A stretch of DNA of 64,000 nucleotides from Rhodoferax ferrireducens T118 (GCF_000013605.1 NC_007908.1:3596001-3660000), one strand, 5' to 3'; positions 8,878-17,678 are shown, counted from the first letter of the stretch. Made by a program: numbers and translations. The notes: a model not told the origin generated them from the letters alone.

Positions 8878-9668
8878 GGCGGGGGCTGGAAAGCAACGAG
8901 GGCGGCGGCGAGTCCGGGATCAAAGTATTTCTCGAAGATGCGCCGCACGGTGCCATCGGCGCGCATGTCGTTGACCAACGCGCGCCACTTGTCCTGCTCG
9001 GCCGGACTCAAGGCCTTCTTTGACATGATGAGGCCGTGGGGCACCGCCGGGTCGTCAAACTCAATAACGGAAGTGATGTCGCGAATCTTCTTCTGGTCCA
9101 GCGCCGGGTAGTCGAAGGGCTCAATGATCATGCCCTGAATGCGGTTGAGCAACAGCGTCTCATACAGCGGCGCCAGGCCATTGGCCTGGCTGACGCGGTT
9201 GGCGAGCGTGAGTTTGTCGACCAGTCGGTTGGCGGACTCGCTGTAGCGAAAGCTGCGGATGACCCCGAGCCGAAACGGGTCACTGCGCTCGAAGTCGGCC
9301 AACTGGCGCACACCGGAGTCCCGGCGCACCAGCAAATAGTATTTGTTGCTGAAATACCAGGCAAAGCCGGCAAACCGGTTGCGCTCGGCGTTGGTGATAC
9401 CAGACAGGCTGAAATCGAGCGCGCCGGACTCGATCAGCTGCCAGATGCGCGCGCGCGACATGAGGCTGACGGCAATTTTGCAGCCGCTGCGGCGGATCAG
9501 TTCATCGGCAAAATCCTTGTCGATGCCTGCGTCGGTATCGGCCGAGTAGAGCAGACCGTGGTCATGCAAGGCAAGCGTGAGAGGACGCGAGCAGTCAGGC
9601 CCGGCCGCCACTGAGGTGGCAATGGCGCACAGCGCGAGCATCAAGCTGCCCATATAGCGTAGTTTCAT
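8874..9668 (-). CDS. Periplasmic solute-binding protein, family 3
   Basis: This 264-residue exported protein has a signal peptide (MKLRYMGSLMLALCAIATSVAAG) followed by a type-3 binding-protein fold. Typical pieces are GIDKDFADELIRRSGCKIAVSLM, ALDFSLSGITNAERN and the second lobe FRLGVIRSFRYSESANRLVDKL. I chose the ATG at 9668 because it begins the signal peptide; an in-frame ATG at 9845 would add an implausible Cys-rich leader. No ABC permease is nearby. The 4-base overlap with the CHASE-GGDEF-EAL gene suggests that it acts as a periplasmic ligand sensor for that protein rather than in transport. The ligand (an amino acid or other small molecule) is unknown. Confidence 0.82.
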   Translation of the reverse strand: MKLRYMGSLMLALCAIATSVAAGPDCSRPLTLALHDHGLLYSADTDAGIDKDFADELIRRSGCKIAVSLMSRARIWQLIESGALDFSLSGITNAERNRFAGFAWYFSNKYYLLVRRDSGVRQLADFERSDPFRLGVIRSFRYSESANRLVDKLTLANRVSQANGLAPLYETLLLNRIQGMIIEPFDYPALDQKKIRDITSVIEFDDPAVPHGLIMSKKALSPAEQDKWRALVNDMRADGTVRRIFEKYFDPGLAAALVAFQPPP

Positions 9669-9888
9669 GGTCTGACCAGGGTAAAAAGTGACTGGGCTGC
9701 AATTTGTTGCTTCATCGTACCCGATGCGAACGCACGCTGCACAAGGGCATTGGCAGCAAGACGCGACCCAGGCAAGCCCCAAGCCCAAGCCAGCGCAACA
9801 GCCTTTGCGCTGGCTGCGGATATCAGGGCATCCAGCCGCTGGCACTGGTCGAGCGTCTAAACTGAAGCTTCTTCAAGAAGACCGAACC

Positions 9889-10593
9889 ATGCCCCTCAAA
9901 GACCTCCCCCCCGATGCCCGTCCGCGCGAAAAACTGTTGGCGCGCGGCCCTGGCGCCCTGAGCGACGTCGAGCTGCTGGCCGTCCTGCTGCGCACCGGCA
10001 TCAAGGGCAAGGGCGTGCTGCAGATGGCGCGCGAGTTGCTGGAGCTGAAAAAATCCGGCAGCGACGACAACGATGGCTTTGACGGCATTGCCGGGCTCTT
10101 ACACGCCACGTCCGACGACCTCAAACGCATCAAAGGCCTGGGCCCCGCTAAAAGGGCCGAACTGGTGGCGGTATTGGAACTGTCGCGCCGCGCGCTGGCC
10201 CAGCAACTGAAAGAGCGCACCATCTTTGCCACGCCGGACGCCGTCAAGCACTACCTGCAACTGCACCTGGCAGCCAAACCGCATGAGGTGTTTGCCGTGC
10301 TGTTTCTGGACGTGCAAAACCGCCTGCTGGCGTTGGAAGAATTGTTCCGCGGCACCCTGACACAAACCAGTGTTTACCCGCGTGAAGTGGTGCTGCGCGC
10401 CCTGCACCACCAGGCCAGCAGCGTGGTGCTGGCGCACAACCACCCCAGCGGCACGGTGCAACCCTCGCGCGCGGACGAGATGCTGACGCAGACCCTGAAA
10501 ACAACGCTCGCACTCATCGACGTGCGGGTGCTGGACCACGTCATCGTGGCACCGGGCGAAGCGCTGTCAATGGCAGAGCGGGGCTTGCTGTGA
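9889..10593 (+). CDS. radC: RadC-family JAB-domain protein
   Basis: This 234-residue protein has the RadC layout: a helix-hairpin-helix-like N-terminus ([36 protein letters not shown]) and a C-terminal JAB/MPN metalloprotease-like domain. The metal motif is intact, with HNHPSG followed by SRAD. The name comes from an old link to DNA repair that has been withdrawn, and its real role is unclear. I chose the ATG at 9889 ([17 protein letters not shown]), the usual RadC beginning; in-frame upstream codons from 9688 do not look like protein. The stop TGA shares a base with the ATG of the next gene. Confidence 0.92.
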   Translation: MPLKDLPPDARPREKLLARGPGALSDVELLAVLLRTGIKGKGVLQMARELLELKKSGSDDNDGFDGIAGLLHATSDDLKRIKGLGPAKRAELVAVLELSRRALAQQLKERTIFATPDAVKHYLQLHLAAKPHEVFAVLFLDVQNRLLALEELFRGTLTQTSVYPREVVLRALHHQASSVVLAHNHPSGTVQPSRADEMLTQTLKTTLALIDVRVLDHVIVAPGEALSMAERGLL

Positions 10594-11246
10594 TGACCAA
10601 GCCCGTCAAGGTCAAAGCTTTGACCGACCTCAAGGTGGTCAAAAAGGCCATCGCCGAGAAAGCCAGGCAGCGCACCGAGCAGGCCAGCGCCCAGGTGAAA
10701 GCCGTCAAGCAGGCCGCCAGTGACAAGGATTTGTTCGTCAGGGCCGCTGGAGCCGTCCAGCCCCTGCCAGACAAGCGCAAGGTGCTACATAAAGTGGAGC
10801 CAAAGATGCCGCTGGCGATGCAGTACCAGAAGGATGAAAAAGCGGTACTGCGTGAGGCCATCAGCGACGAGTTTGATGTGTCAACCCTGCTGGAAACCGA
10901 CGAACATTTGAGCTTTCGCCGCCCCGGCATTGGCCCGGATGTGACGCGCAAGTTGCGCCGGGGAGACTGGTCGATCCAGCGTCAACTGGACCTGCACGGC
11001 CTGCGCCGCGACGATGCCCGCGAAGTGTTAAGCCTCTTCATCCGCGAGGCGCACAAACACGGCATTCGCTGCGTGCGCGTGATCCACGGCAAAGGGCTGG
11101 GCTCGCCCGGCAAAGCGCCGATCCTGAAAAGCCGGGTGCACAGCTGGCTGGTGCAGAAAACCGAAGTGCTGGCCTTTGTGCAGGCCAAACCGGCCGATGG
11201 GGGCGCTGGTGCGCTGGTGGTGCTGCTGATGGCATCGCGCGGGTAA
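10593..11246 (+). CDS. Smr-domain protein (putative DNA endonuclease)
   Basis: This protein of about 217 residues carries a C-terminal Smr (MutS2-related) domain. The marks are QLDLHGLRRDDAREVLSLFI, RVIHGKGLGSPGKAPILKSRV and a final VQAKPADGGAGALVVLL. In this family DLHG and HGKG are the conserved nuclease/nucleic-acid-binding motifs. The N-terminal third is Lys/Ala-rich and probably flexible. The ATG at 10593 overlaps the radC stop (TGATG); a GTG three bases earlier would add one residue. Coupling with radC suggests a shared role in DNA metabolism. Confidence 0.87.
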   Translation: MTKPVKVKALTDLKVVKKAIAEKARQRTEQASAQVKAVKQAASDKDLFVRAAGAVQPLPDKRKVLHKVEPKMPLAMQYQKDEKAVLREAISDEFDVSTLLETDEHLSFRRPGIGPDVTRKLRRGDWSIQRQLDLHGLRRDDAREVLSLFIREAHKHGIRCVRVIHGKGLGSPGKAPILKSRVHSWLVQKTEVLAFVQAKPADGGAGALVVLLMASRG

Positions 11247-11260
11247 GCGACAGTGACGCC

Positions 11261-11665
11261 TTAGTCGTGCGGATTGCGCATCAAGTCTGCGGTCTTGAAG
11301 AACGCCTCCCGCAGCTGACTGCGTAACGCGTCGGGCACGCCGGTCTCGCCCATCGCCTGATCCATGCAGGCCAGCCATTGGTCGCGTTCAAGCGTGCCAA
11401 TCTTGAACGGCAGATGGCGACGCCGCAGGCGCGGGTGGCCAAAGCGCTCCGCATAGTGTTGCGGCCCGCCGAGCCAGCCGCACAAGAACCAGAACAACCT
11501 TTGCCGGGCATCGTCGAGCACGTTGCCATGCGCCGCACGCACCGCCCGGTAGCTCGGCTCCCGGTCCATCAGGTCGTAAAAACGCTCCACCAATGCCTGT
11601 ACCTTGGCTTCACCGCCGATCTGGTCGAACGGCGTATCAGCAACGGGTTTTTTCTCGATGTTCAT
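11261..11665 (-). CDS. Group II truncated haemoglobin
   Basis: This 134-residue cytoplasmic protein is a 2-on-2 globin of group II (trHbO). It shows DQIGGEAKVQALVERFYDLM at the A/B helices, FLCGWLGGPQHYAERFGHPRLRRRH around the E-F region with the proximal histidine, and the G8-type tryptophan in RDQWLACMDQAM. Such globins bind O2 and NO and are linked to oxygen delivery or detoxification of nitric oxide and peroxide. It is a single gene, convergent with smr. Its upstream region is occupied by repeat copy R2, so any promoter must lie in or before the repeat. Confidence 0.92.
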   Translation of the reverse strand: MNIEKKPVADTPFDQIGGEAKVQALVERFYDLMDREPSYRAVRAAHGNVLDDARQRLFWFLCGWLGGPQHYAERFGHPRLRRRHLPFKIGTLERDQWLACMDQAMGETGVPDALRSQLREAFFKTADLMRNPHD

Positions 11666-11667
11666 AG

Positions 11668-11723
11668 TAAAACTAGCCTCTAGCCCCCGTAGTTACTTCA
11701 TAGTATGCTACCAATTATATAGC
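11668..11723 (-). repeat. Dispersed repeat copy R2 (intergenic, full length)
   Basis: This full copy on the minus strand has the arm TGCTATATAATTGGTAGC (11706-11723), exactly 20 bases, then GGGCTAGAGGCTAG at 11672-11685. It fills the gap between the stop of the FtsX-type permease (11726) and the start of the truncated haemoglobin (11665) almost completely. The low GC content of the arm contrasts with the neighbouring genes. Confidence 0.88.
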
Positions 11724-11725
11724 AT

Positions 11726-14245
11726 CTACTGTGCCGTCCGCCGCAGTGTCTCCACCACCGGGCGGCGCAACACGTCACGCAGACCCCACCAGCCGGCCGC
11801 CAGCGCCAGCAGCGCACCACTCAGGGACCCCAGCAGCGGCACCCAGAGCGAGACGATCCAGTCAAACTCAAACACATAGCGCGCCAGTGCCCAACCGACC
11901 GCGCTGGCGACGATGGAGGCCAGAAAACCGGCCAGCAAGCCCACGCCGATCAGCTCGATCCGTTGCACCTGGCGCAGCAGGCTGCTTTTGGCGCCGACGG
12001 CGCGCATGATGGCAAATTCACGGGCGCGCTCCTCGCGCGTGGCGGTCACGGCGGCAAACAGCACCACCAGGCCGGCCGCCAGGGTAAAGGCAAACAAGAA
12101 CTCCACCGCGCCAATCACCTGATCGAGCACGCGCTGCACCTGCGCCAGCGTGGCCGTCATGTCGACGCTGGTGATGTTGGGGAAAGCGCGCACCAGGGTG
12201 TTGTCAAAACCAGGTGTGGCTGGCGCCTTGAAGGCGCTCATGAAGGTGCTGGGCACATCGGGCAGTGTACTCACCGGGTACATGACAAAAAAATTGGCCC
12301 GCATCGAGCCCCAGTCCACTTTGCGCAGGGAGGTGATTCTGGATTGAATCTGCTGCCCGCCGACGTCAAAGTTCAGGCTGTCGCCGATCTTGAGACCCAG
12401 TGTTTTGGCAATCCCTTCTTCCACGCTGATGGCGCCGGGCTCCTCTTCAATCCAGCGACCGGCCACCAATTCATTCTGAGCCGGCTTCTTCGCGCTGTTG
12501 GACAGGTTGAACTCGCGGTCCACCAGATGTTTGGCGCGGTCGTCTGCATAGTCGTCGGGTGTCACCGCCCGGCCGTTGATCGCCACCAGACGGCCTCGAA
12601 TCATGGGATACCAGTCAAATTTGCTCACCCCCGCAGCGCGCAGGGCGGCCCCGAACGCATCGCCCTGCTCGGGCATGACGTTGATGACAAAGCGGTTCGG
12701 CGCGTCCAACGGCGTGGCCTGGCGCCAACTGTTGATCAGGTCGGTGCGCAACAACACCAGCAGCACCAGCGCCAGCAAGCCGAGCGCCAGCGCGCTGACC
12801 TGCACCACGGCATACGCCGGACGAGCCGAAATCTGCCGCATGGCCAGAATCACGGCGCGCGGCGCGGTGCGCTCGTTGACCACACGGCGCAGCAGCACGA
12901 CCGCGCCCCAGCTCAAGACCGCAAACAGCACGGTGGCCGCAGCAAAGCCCCCCACCGCGATCAGACCGAGCTTGACATCACTGCTGGCGGCCAGCAGCAG
13001 CACCGCAAAACCAGCCACGCCCAGACCCAGCACACCCAGCGAGGCGGGTTTGAGGTTGCCCACATCCCGGCGGATCACGCGCAGCGGCGGCACCTGCGCC
13101 AGTTGCAGGACCGGCGGCAGGCCGAAGGCCAGCAACAGCGTCAAGCCCATGCCCAGGCCGAAAATGACCGGCCACAGGCCCGCCGGCGGCAGCGCCGCAG
13201 CCACCAGACCGGCCAACAGCAGCACAAACGCGTAATGCACCGCGTAGCCGATGGCCACCCCGAGCGAACTGGCCAGCAAGCCGATCAGTGTGAACTCAAA
13301 GGCATAACTGGCGGCAATGCTGCGCTGGCTCAAACCCAGCACGCGCAGCATGGCGCAATCGTCGAGGTGCTTGGCCGCAAAACCACGCGCTGCCAGCGCC
13401 ACCGCCACGGCACTCAAGAGCGCCGCCAGCAAGGCAATCAGATTGAGGAACTTCTCGGCGCGCGCCAGTGTCTGCCCCAGTTCCGGGCGCCCGCCTTGCA
13501 GCGACTCCACGCGCACGCCGCGCACCTGGGGCTTTTTGACCTCAAGCTGGGCCCAGTCGACAAACGTAGTAACGCTTTTGTCGGCGCCAGCAACGGCCAG
13601 GCGGTAAGTCAGACGGCTGGCGGGCTGGATCAGTCCGGTGGCCGCCACATCGGCGCGGTTGATCATGACGCGCGGCGCAAAATTCATGAAACCAGCACCC
13701 CGGTCCGGCTCGCTGACAATAATTTTGGCAATGCGCAAACTGCTGTCACCCAGCAGCAAGGCATCTCCCATCTGCGCCCGAAGAGCATCCAGCACGGGCG
13801 CGTCGATCCAGGCCTCGCCGGGCTGGGGAATGGTGGCGGTGATGCTGCCGGGTCCACCCGGCTGGCTGCTGACCCGCAAACTGCCGCGCAGCGGATAACC
13901 GGGCTCCACCACCTTCAGGGCCACCAGTTTGCTGGCGCCACCCAGGGCCTGCGGCGCGCGCGCCATGGTCGGGAAAGCCAGCGTCTGCACCACGTCCAGG
14001 CCCAGCGCGCGCGCTTTCTCGGCAAACGCGGCGGGTGTGGCGTTGTCGCTTGAAATGAGCGCATCACCGCCAAGCAGCTGCCGCGCATCGCGTTGTAGAC
14101 CGCCCTTGAGCCGATCGGCAAAGAAACCGACCGCGGTCAAGGCCGCCACCGCCAGCGTGACCGCCACGATCAGCAATCGAAGTTCACCGGAGCGCAGGTC
14201 GCGCCATAAAGAGCGAGCGCCAAGGCGCCAGAAAGAAATGTTCAT
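11726..14245 (-). CDS. FtsX-family ABC transporter permease (YbbP-like)
   Basis: This 839-residue inner-membrane protein has the YbbP layout. It has an N-terminal TM helix (LIVAVTLAVAALTAVGFFADRL) and a large periplasmic domain. A first FtsX four-helix unit lies around 260-480, followed by a second periplasmic domain and a C-terminal FtsX unit (LFAFTLAAGLVVLFAAVTATREERAREFAIMRAVGA). Such permeases work with a small ATPase (YbbA/LolD type) to move hydrophobic substrates or drive mechanical work in the periplasm. No ATPase is adjacent here, so its partner must be encoded elsewhere. Its stop lies 3 bases from repeat copy R2. Confidence 0.88.
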   Translation of the reverse strand: MNISFWRLGARSLWRDLRSGELRLLIVAVTLAVAALTAVGFFADRLKGGLQRDARQLLGGDALISSDNATPAAFAEKARALGLDVVQTLAFPTMARAPQALGGASKLVALKVVEPGYPLRGSLRVSSQPGGPGSITATIPQPGEAWIDAPVLDALRAQMGDALLLGDSSLRIAKIIVSEPDRGAGFMNFAPRVMINRADVAATGLIQPASRLTYRLAVAGADKSVTTFVDWAQLEVKKPQVRGVRVESLQGGRPELGQTLARAEKFLNLIALLAALLSAVAVALAARGFAAKHLDDCAMLRVLGLSQRSIAASYAFEFTLIGLLASSLGVAIGYAVHYAFVLLLAGLVAAALPPAGLWPVIFGLGMGLTLLLAFGLPPVLQLAQVPPLRVIRRDVGNLKPASLGVLGLGVAGFAVLLLAASSDVKLGLIAVGGFAAATVLFAVLSWGAVVLLRRVVNERTAPRAVILAMRQISARPAYAVVQVSALALGLLALVLLVLLRTDLINSWRQATPLDAPNRFVINVMPEQGDAFGAALRAAGVSKFDWYPMIRGRLVAINGRAVTPDDYADDRAKHLVDREFNLSNSAKKPAQNELVAGRWIEEEPGAISVEEGIAKTLGLKIGDSLNFDVGGQQIQSRITSLRKVDWGSMRANFFVMYPVSTLPDVPSTFMSAFKAPATPGFDNTLVRAFPNITSVDMTATLAQVQRVLDQVIGAVEFLFAFTLAAGLVVLFAAVTATREERAREFAIMRAVGAKSSLLRQVQRIELIGVGLLAGFLASIVASAVGWALARYVFEFDWIVSLWVPLLGSLSGALLALAAGWWGLRDVLRRPVVETLRRTAQ

Positions 14246-14354
14246 GCCGCTACCTTAGCGCACTCGCAGACCGTTTGCCGCAACGCCAGCGCATTGTCCC
14301 GACACCCGCCCTCGGAATTGGCTTGGGGCAGCAGGTGGCCGTTGGAGCCTTTAC

Positions 14355-15197
14355 TCAGGCGGCGGCGAGCCGGGCGCCCACCAGGCCAGGCTGCAGCAGC
14401 AAGCGCTCGGCGGCGCTGTAGCAAAGAAAACGCTTGTTGGTGGCGCGGCCAATGGCGCACAAACCCAGGCGCTGCGCCACGTCGTGCCCCATTTGGGTGA
14501 TGCCGCTGCGCGACACCACAATCGGCACCCCCATTTGCGCCGACTTGATCACCATCTCGCTGGTCAGGCGGCCGGTGGTGTAAAAAACTTTATCCTGACC
14601 GCTCATGGCCTCATCGGATTGCAGCCACATCCAGCCCGCAATGGTGTCAATCGCGTTGTGGCGGCCCACATCTTCCACGAATACCAACATTTCTTCGCCC
14701 CGAAACAAGGCACAGCCATGCACGGAGCCGGATGACTTGTAGGTGGTCTCTTGTAGCCGGATGGCGTTGACGATGCCGTACAGCTGCTTTTGCGTCAGCG
14801 TGGCCGCCGGCAGCACCAGACGGTCCACCTCCGCCATCAGGTCACCAAACACGCTGCCCTGGCCGCAACCGGTGGTGACCACCCGTTTGGCGGTGCGCGC
14901 TTCAATGTCCGAGATGCCCTGGCGCGTTTTGACGGCAGCGGCGCCCACGTCCCAATCGACGGTAATGGATTCGATCTCCTGCACCGATTGCACCAGGCGC
15001 TGGTTGCGCAAGAAGCCCAGCACCAGCAGCTCGGGCTGGGCGCCCAGCGTCATCAGCGTCACCAATTCGCGCTTGTCGACATAAACGGTGAGCGCGCGCT
15101 CAGCCGGGATGGAGACCGTGTCCACGTCACCCCATTCATTGAGCGCAGTCACCTCACGCGTCAGCGGCGCGCGGGCCTGGGTCAGATACGGCAGCAA
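14355..15197 (-). CDS. fdhD: Formate dehydrogenase sulfurtransferase FdhD
   Basis: FdhD transfers sulfur from cysteine desulfurase to the molybdenum cofactor, which formate dehydrogenases need for activity. The 280-residue product has the family core: VYVDKRELVTLMTLGAQPELLVLGFL, then VVTTGCGQGSVFGD and a C-terminal HDVAQRLGLCAIGRATNKRFLCY. The conserved first cysteine is Cys111. The second cysteine of the CxxC pair in E. coli FdhD is not present (CGQG here). The gene closes the membrane-bound formate dehydrogenase operon and may serve both formate dehydrogenases in this window. Confidence 0.92.
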   Translation of the reverse strand: MLPYLTQARAPLTREVTALNEWGDVDTVSIPAERALTVYVDKRELVTLMTLGAQPELLVLGFLRNQRLVQSVQEIESITVDWDVGAAAVKTRQGISDIEARTAKRVVTTGCGQGSVFGDLMAEVDRLVLPAATLTQKQLYGIVNAIRLQETTYKSSGSVHGCALFRGEEMLVFVEDVGRHNAIDTIAGWMWLQSDEAMSGQDKVFYTTGRLTSEMVIKSAQMGVPIVVSRSGITQMGHDVAQRLGLCAIGRATNKRFLCYSAAERLLLQPGLVGARLAAA

Positions 15198-15202
15198 GGC
15201 GC

Positions 15203-15604
15203 TCAGGGTTTTTTGGCCGGTGCAATATCCGCAGCCGGCGCTTTGCTGCTGGGGGGGCTGGTGGCCGTTGGCGCTGGAGAATGAGCACCAGACGCCTCAA
15301 GCGGCTTGGCAGCGACAGCCGGCGCGTACGAAAAAGCGCCCGGATCGACGCAGGGCGGCATGGCCGGGGCCGGCTTGACGTCCTTGCCAGCGGCTTTGGC
15401 CGTCTGGACGTAATGGGCTGCCACCTTGTCCTGTGCCTTGCAACTCTGGTAGGCGTCGACCTTGCCGCTCCAGGCGGCCTTGGCCGCCGCCTCGGCCGCC
15501 TTGGCCTTGGCCTCATCCGACGGCGCGGGCAACTTGGCCATCACGGCGGTGCCCATCAAGAGCAGGCTGCTGATCACAAACATTTGTTTCAGAGGTTTCT
15601 TCAT
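15203..15604 (-). CDS. Small exported Ala/Pro-rich protein in formate dehydrogenase operon
   Basis: This 133-residue protein has a signal peptide (MKKPLKQMFVISSLLLMGTAVMA) and an alanine-rich mature part with two cysteines (SYQSCKAQ-like and PPCVDPGAF contexts). A low-complexity Pro/Ala C-terminus follows. I recognise no named domain. The start at 15604 was chosen because it begins the signal peptide; MPEKACMKK from 15622 is possible. It lies between the cytochrome b subunit and fdhD with very short spacing, so it is cotranscribed. It may be a periplasmic accessory of the enzyme. Confidence 0.68.
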   Translation of the reverse strand: MKKPLKQMFVISSLLLMGTAVMAKLPAPSDEAKAKAAEAAAKAAWSGKVDAYQSCKAQDKVAAHYVQTAKAAGKDVKPAPAMPPCVDPGAFSYAPAVAAKPLEASGAHSPAPTATSPPSSKAPAADIAPAKKP

Positions 15605-15623
15605 ACAGGCTTTCTCAGGCATC

Positions 15624-16814
15624 TCAAACTTGAACGGGTTGACCGGGAACCGGTGTCGACGAACGCTGGGCCGGTATCTTGCCGCTCTTGATGTCGTCCA
15701 GCCAGAGCGCGTGGTGCTCCTTGGCCCAGCCCTCATCGACATAACCGGTTCGCATGCCTTCGTAGGCATCCTTGGTGCCGATGGTGCCCATGTAGATGTG
15801 GCCCAGGAACATGCAGATCATCATCACATTCGACACCGCATGCACCATGAGCGCAATCTGCATATTGCTTCGGTCGTAAGCGACTACGGGCAACAAATGA
15901 TTCAGGAACAAGCCTGTGACCACCGCGATCAGGCCCAAGACGAACACGCCGCCCCAAAAGGTGACCTTTTCACCGGCATTGAAGCGCCCGGACTTGATTT
16001 CTTGCCCGGACAGGATGCCGCCACCCTTGAGCATCCAATTGACATCGCCCTTGGCCGGCAGGTTGTCGCGCATGAAGGTGATGATCACAACCAGCAGCGA
16101 CACCGTGAACACCGGACCGGCGAAGTTGTGCACGTTCTTTAACAAGTACGTCAACCAGCCGAACAGGCTCAGGCCCATCACGGGCAACAGGAAAAACTTG
16201 CCAAACGCCATGATCAAACCCGAAATGGCCAAAATACAGAACGCAATGGCGTTGGTCCAGTGCGCCGCACGCTCGAACGGGGTGAAACGCTCCACCTTGC
16301 GGCCGGTGTAGGGCTCAGTGACCTTCATGGGACCAATGCGCCAATGAAACAGCGCGATGGCGATCAACACAAGCAAGACCAGCGAGCCGCCGTAGGGAAT
16401 GATCCAGTTGTTGCGCACCTGGCGCCAGGCTTCCCCCGCATTGGTCAGGCGCGAGCCTGGGTACTGCACGAAGGGCTGAATCAGCACACCGGCCTCGGGC
16501 GCCTGGGCTTTTGGCAGGCTGCTGTAGCCCGCCACGCCGGAGCCAACCTGACGCCACATCGGCGCGTTGTTGCCCGGCTGCACTTTGGCGCGTTCGCCAT
16601 TGGTCTGCATGGCGTAGCCGGGCTCCTGGCTGGCGTCGGGTTTCACCTCGAAAATATTCTGGCTCTTGACGGCCCCTGCATCCGCAGGCGCTGCCGGCAC
16701 GGCCGGAACCGCCGCCGCTGGCGCCGGGGCAGGTGTGCTTTGCGCCCCGACAGGGCCCGAGGACAACACCAGCGTCAGCGCCAAAGCAGAGGCAACAGAA
16801 AAGACATTTTTCAT
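15624..16814 (-). CDS. Formate dehydrogenase gamma subunit (cytochrome b)
   Basis: This membrane subunit anchors the periplasmic formate dehydrogenase and passes electrons to quinone through b-haems. The 396-residue product has a signal peptide (to GPVGAQ) and a long periplasmic N-terminal extension (about 25-130). The FdhI/FdoI-type core with four or so TM helices follows. Haem-ligand histidines are likely in FERAAHWTNAIAFCILAISG, KNVHNFAGPVF and MVHAVSNVMM. The extension is longer than in E. coli FdnI but usual for betaproteobacterial homologues as I recall them. It follows a small lipoprotein gene in the operon. Confidence 0.88.
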   Translation of the reverse strand: MKNVFSVASALALTLVLSSGPVGAQSTPAPAPAAAVPAVPAAPADAGAVKSQNIFEVKPDASQEPGYAMQTNGERAKVQPGNNAPMWRQVGSGVAGYSSLPKAQAPEAGVLIQPFVQYPGSRLTNAGEAWRQVRNNWIIPYGGSLVLLVLIAIALFHWRIGPMKVTEPYTGRKVERFTPFERAAHWTNAIAFCILAISGLIMAFGKFFLLPVMGLSLFGWLTYLLKNVHNFAGPVFTVSLLVVIITFMRDNLPAKGDVNWMLKGGGILSGQEIKSGRFNAGEKVTFWGGVFVLGLIAVVTGLFLNHLLPVVAYDRSNMQIALMVHAVSNVMMICMFLGHIYMGTIGTKDAYEGMRTGYVDEGWAKEHHALWLDDIKSGKIPAQRSSTPVPGQPVQV

Positions 16815-16827
16815 CCTGGCCTCCTGC

Positions 16828-17049
16828 TCAGTTCATGCGCGTGTAGTCGTTCTGGCCGTACTGATTACGCGCCTTCAGGTGCGACTCCCAACTGGCTTTG
16901 TCGCCCTGCTTCCAGTCCTGGTTGGCAAACGCCTTGCCGGTGCCGGTGTAGCTTGCGGCATCCCTCTTGCTGCTTTGCAACGCTTGCGGCTTTTCGCCGC
17001 AGGCGCTCAAGGCAGCCAGCATGACCATTGCAGACAATAGGCGCATCAT
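16828..17049 (-). CDS. Small lipoprotein of formate dehydrogenase operon
   Basis: This 73-residue product has a lipoprotein signal: MMRLLSAMVMLAALSACGEK, with a lipobox ending in Cys17. The mature part is short, polar and without cysteines (SYTGTGKAFANQDWKQGDKASW, LKARNQYGQNDYTRMN). Its start overlaps the stop of the beta-subunit gene by 4 bases, so it is translated with the complex. No function is known to me. A membrane-anchored periplasmic helper of the dehydrogenase is a reasonable inference. Confidence 0.75.
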   Translation of the reverse strand: MMRLLSAMVMLAALSACGEKPQALQSSKRDAASYTGTGKAFANQDWKQGDKASWESHLKARNQYGQNDYTRMN

Positions 17050-17678
17050 GATTTCGCTCCTTCAGGGGCGGCAACGCCGGGCTGACCGGCCTGCTTGGAA
17101 CCGTAAGCCGTGCCCCAGCCCCAGACTTCGGCGCCCTTGCCGCGGTGCAGCACCCGGCTGCGGAAAATGTCAGCGACCACGTCACCGTCGCCTGCGATCA
17201 AGGCCTTGGTGGAACACATTTCGGCACACACCGGCAGCTTGCCTTCGGCCAGCCGGTTGCGGCCATATTTCTCAAACTCAGCCTGGCTGCCATTGGTCTC
17301 GGGGCCACCGGCGCAGAAGGTGCATTTGTCCATCTTGCCGCGCACACCAAACGTGCCTTGCGACGGGAACTGCGGGGCACCAAACGGGCACGCATAGGCG
17401 CAGTAGCCGCAGCCAATGCACACATCCTTGTCGTGCAGCACCACGCCCTCATCGGTACGGTAGAAGCAGTTGACCGGGCAGACTGCCATGCAGGGCGCGT
17501 CGCTGCAATGCATGCAGGCGACCGAGATGGATTTTTCACCCGGTACGCCGTCATTCAAAGTGACGACCCGGCGCCGGTTCACGCCCCAGGGCACCTCGTG
17601 CTCGTTTTTGCAAGCCGTGACGCAACCATTGCACTCAATGCAACGCTCGGCGTCACAAACAAATTTCATACGTGCCAT
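17046..17678 (-). CDS. Formate dehydrogenase beta subunit, 4Fe-4S ferredoxin
   Basis: This 210-residue subunit carries electrons from the molybdenum subunit to the cytochrome b through four [4Fe-4S] clusters. The cysteine groups are CDAERCIECNGCVTACKNEH, CMHCSDAPCMAVCPVNC and CIGCGYCAYACPFGAP. A fourth set includes CTFC and CAEMC. It has no signal peptide, as expected if it travels folded with the Tat-targeted alpha subunit. It lacks the C-terminal TM helix of E. coli FdnH. It sits between alpha and the small lipoprotein. Confidence 0.92.
   Translation of the reverse strand: MARMKFVCDAERCIECNGCVTACKNEHEVPWGVNRRRVVTLNDGVPGEKSISVACMHCSDAPCMAVCPVNCFYRTDEGVVLHDKDVCIGCGYCAYACPFGAPQFPSQGTFGVRGKMDKCTFCAGGPETNGSQAEFEKYGRNRLAEGKLPVCAEMCSTKALIAGDGDVVADIFRSRVLHRGKGAEVWGWGTAYGSKQAGQPGVAAPEGAKS

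Noticed and set aside
10780..10810. GTGCTACATAAAG stretch in the smr gene resembling the repeat
   Set aside because: The match is short and no second block follows at the fixed distance.
14242..14460. 72-codon minus-strand open frame whose stop overlaps the FtsX-type permease start
   Set aside because: It lies mostly antisense-free inside the end of fdhD in another frame, has no recognisable domain, and its composition matches a shadow frame. The ATGA overlap alone is weak evidence.
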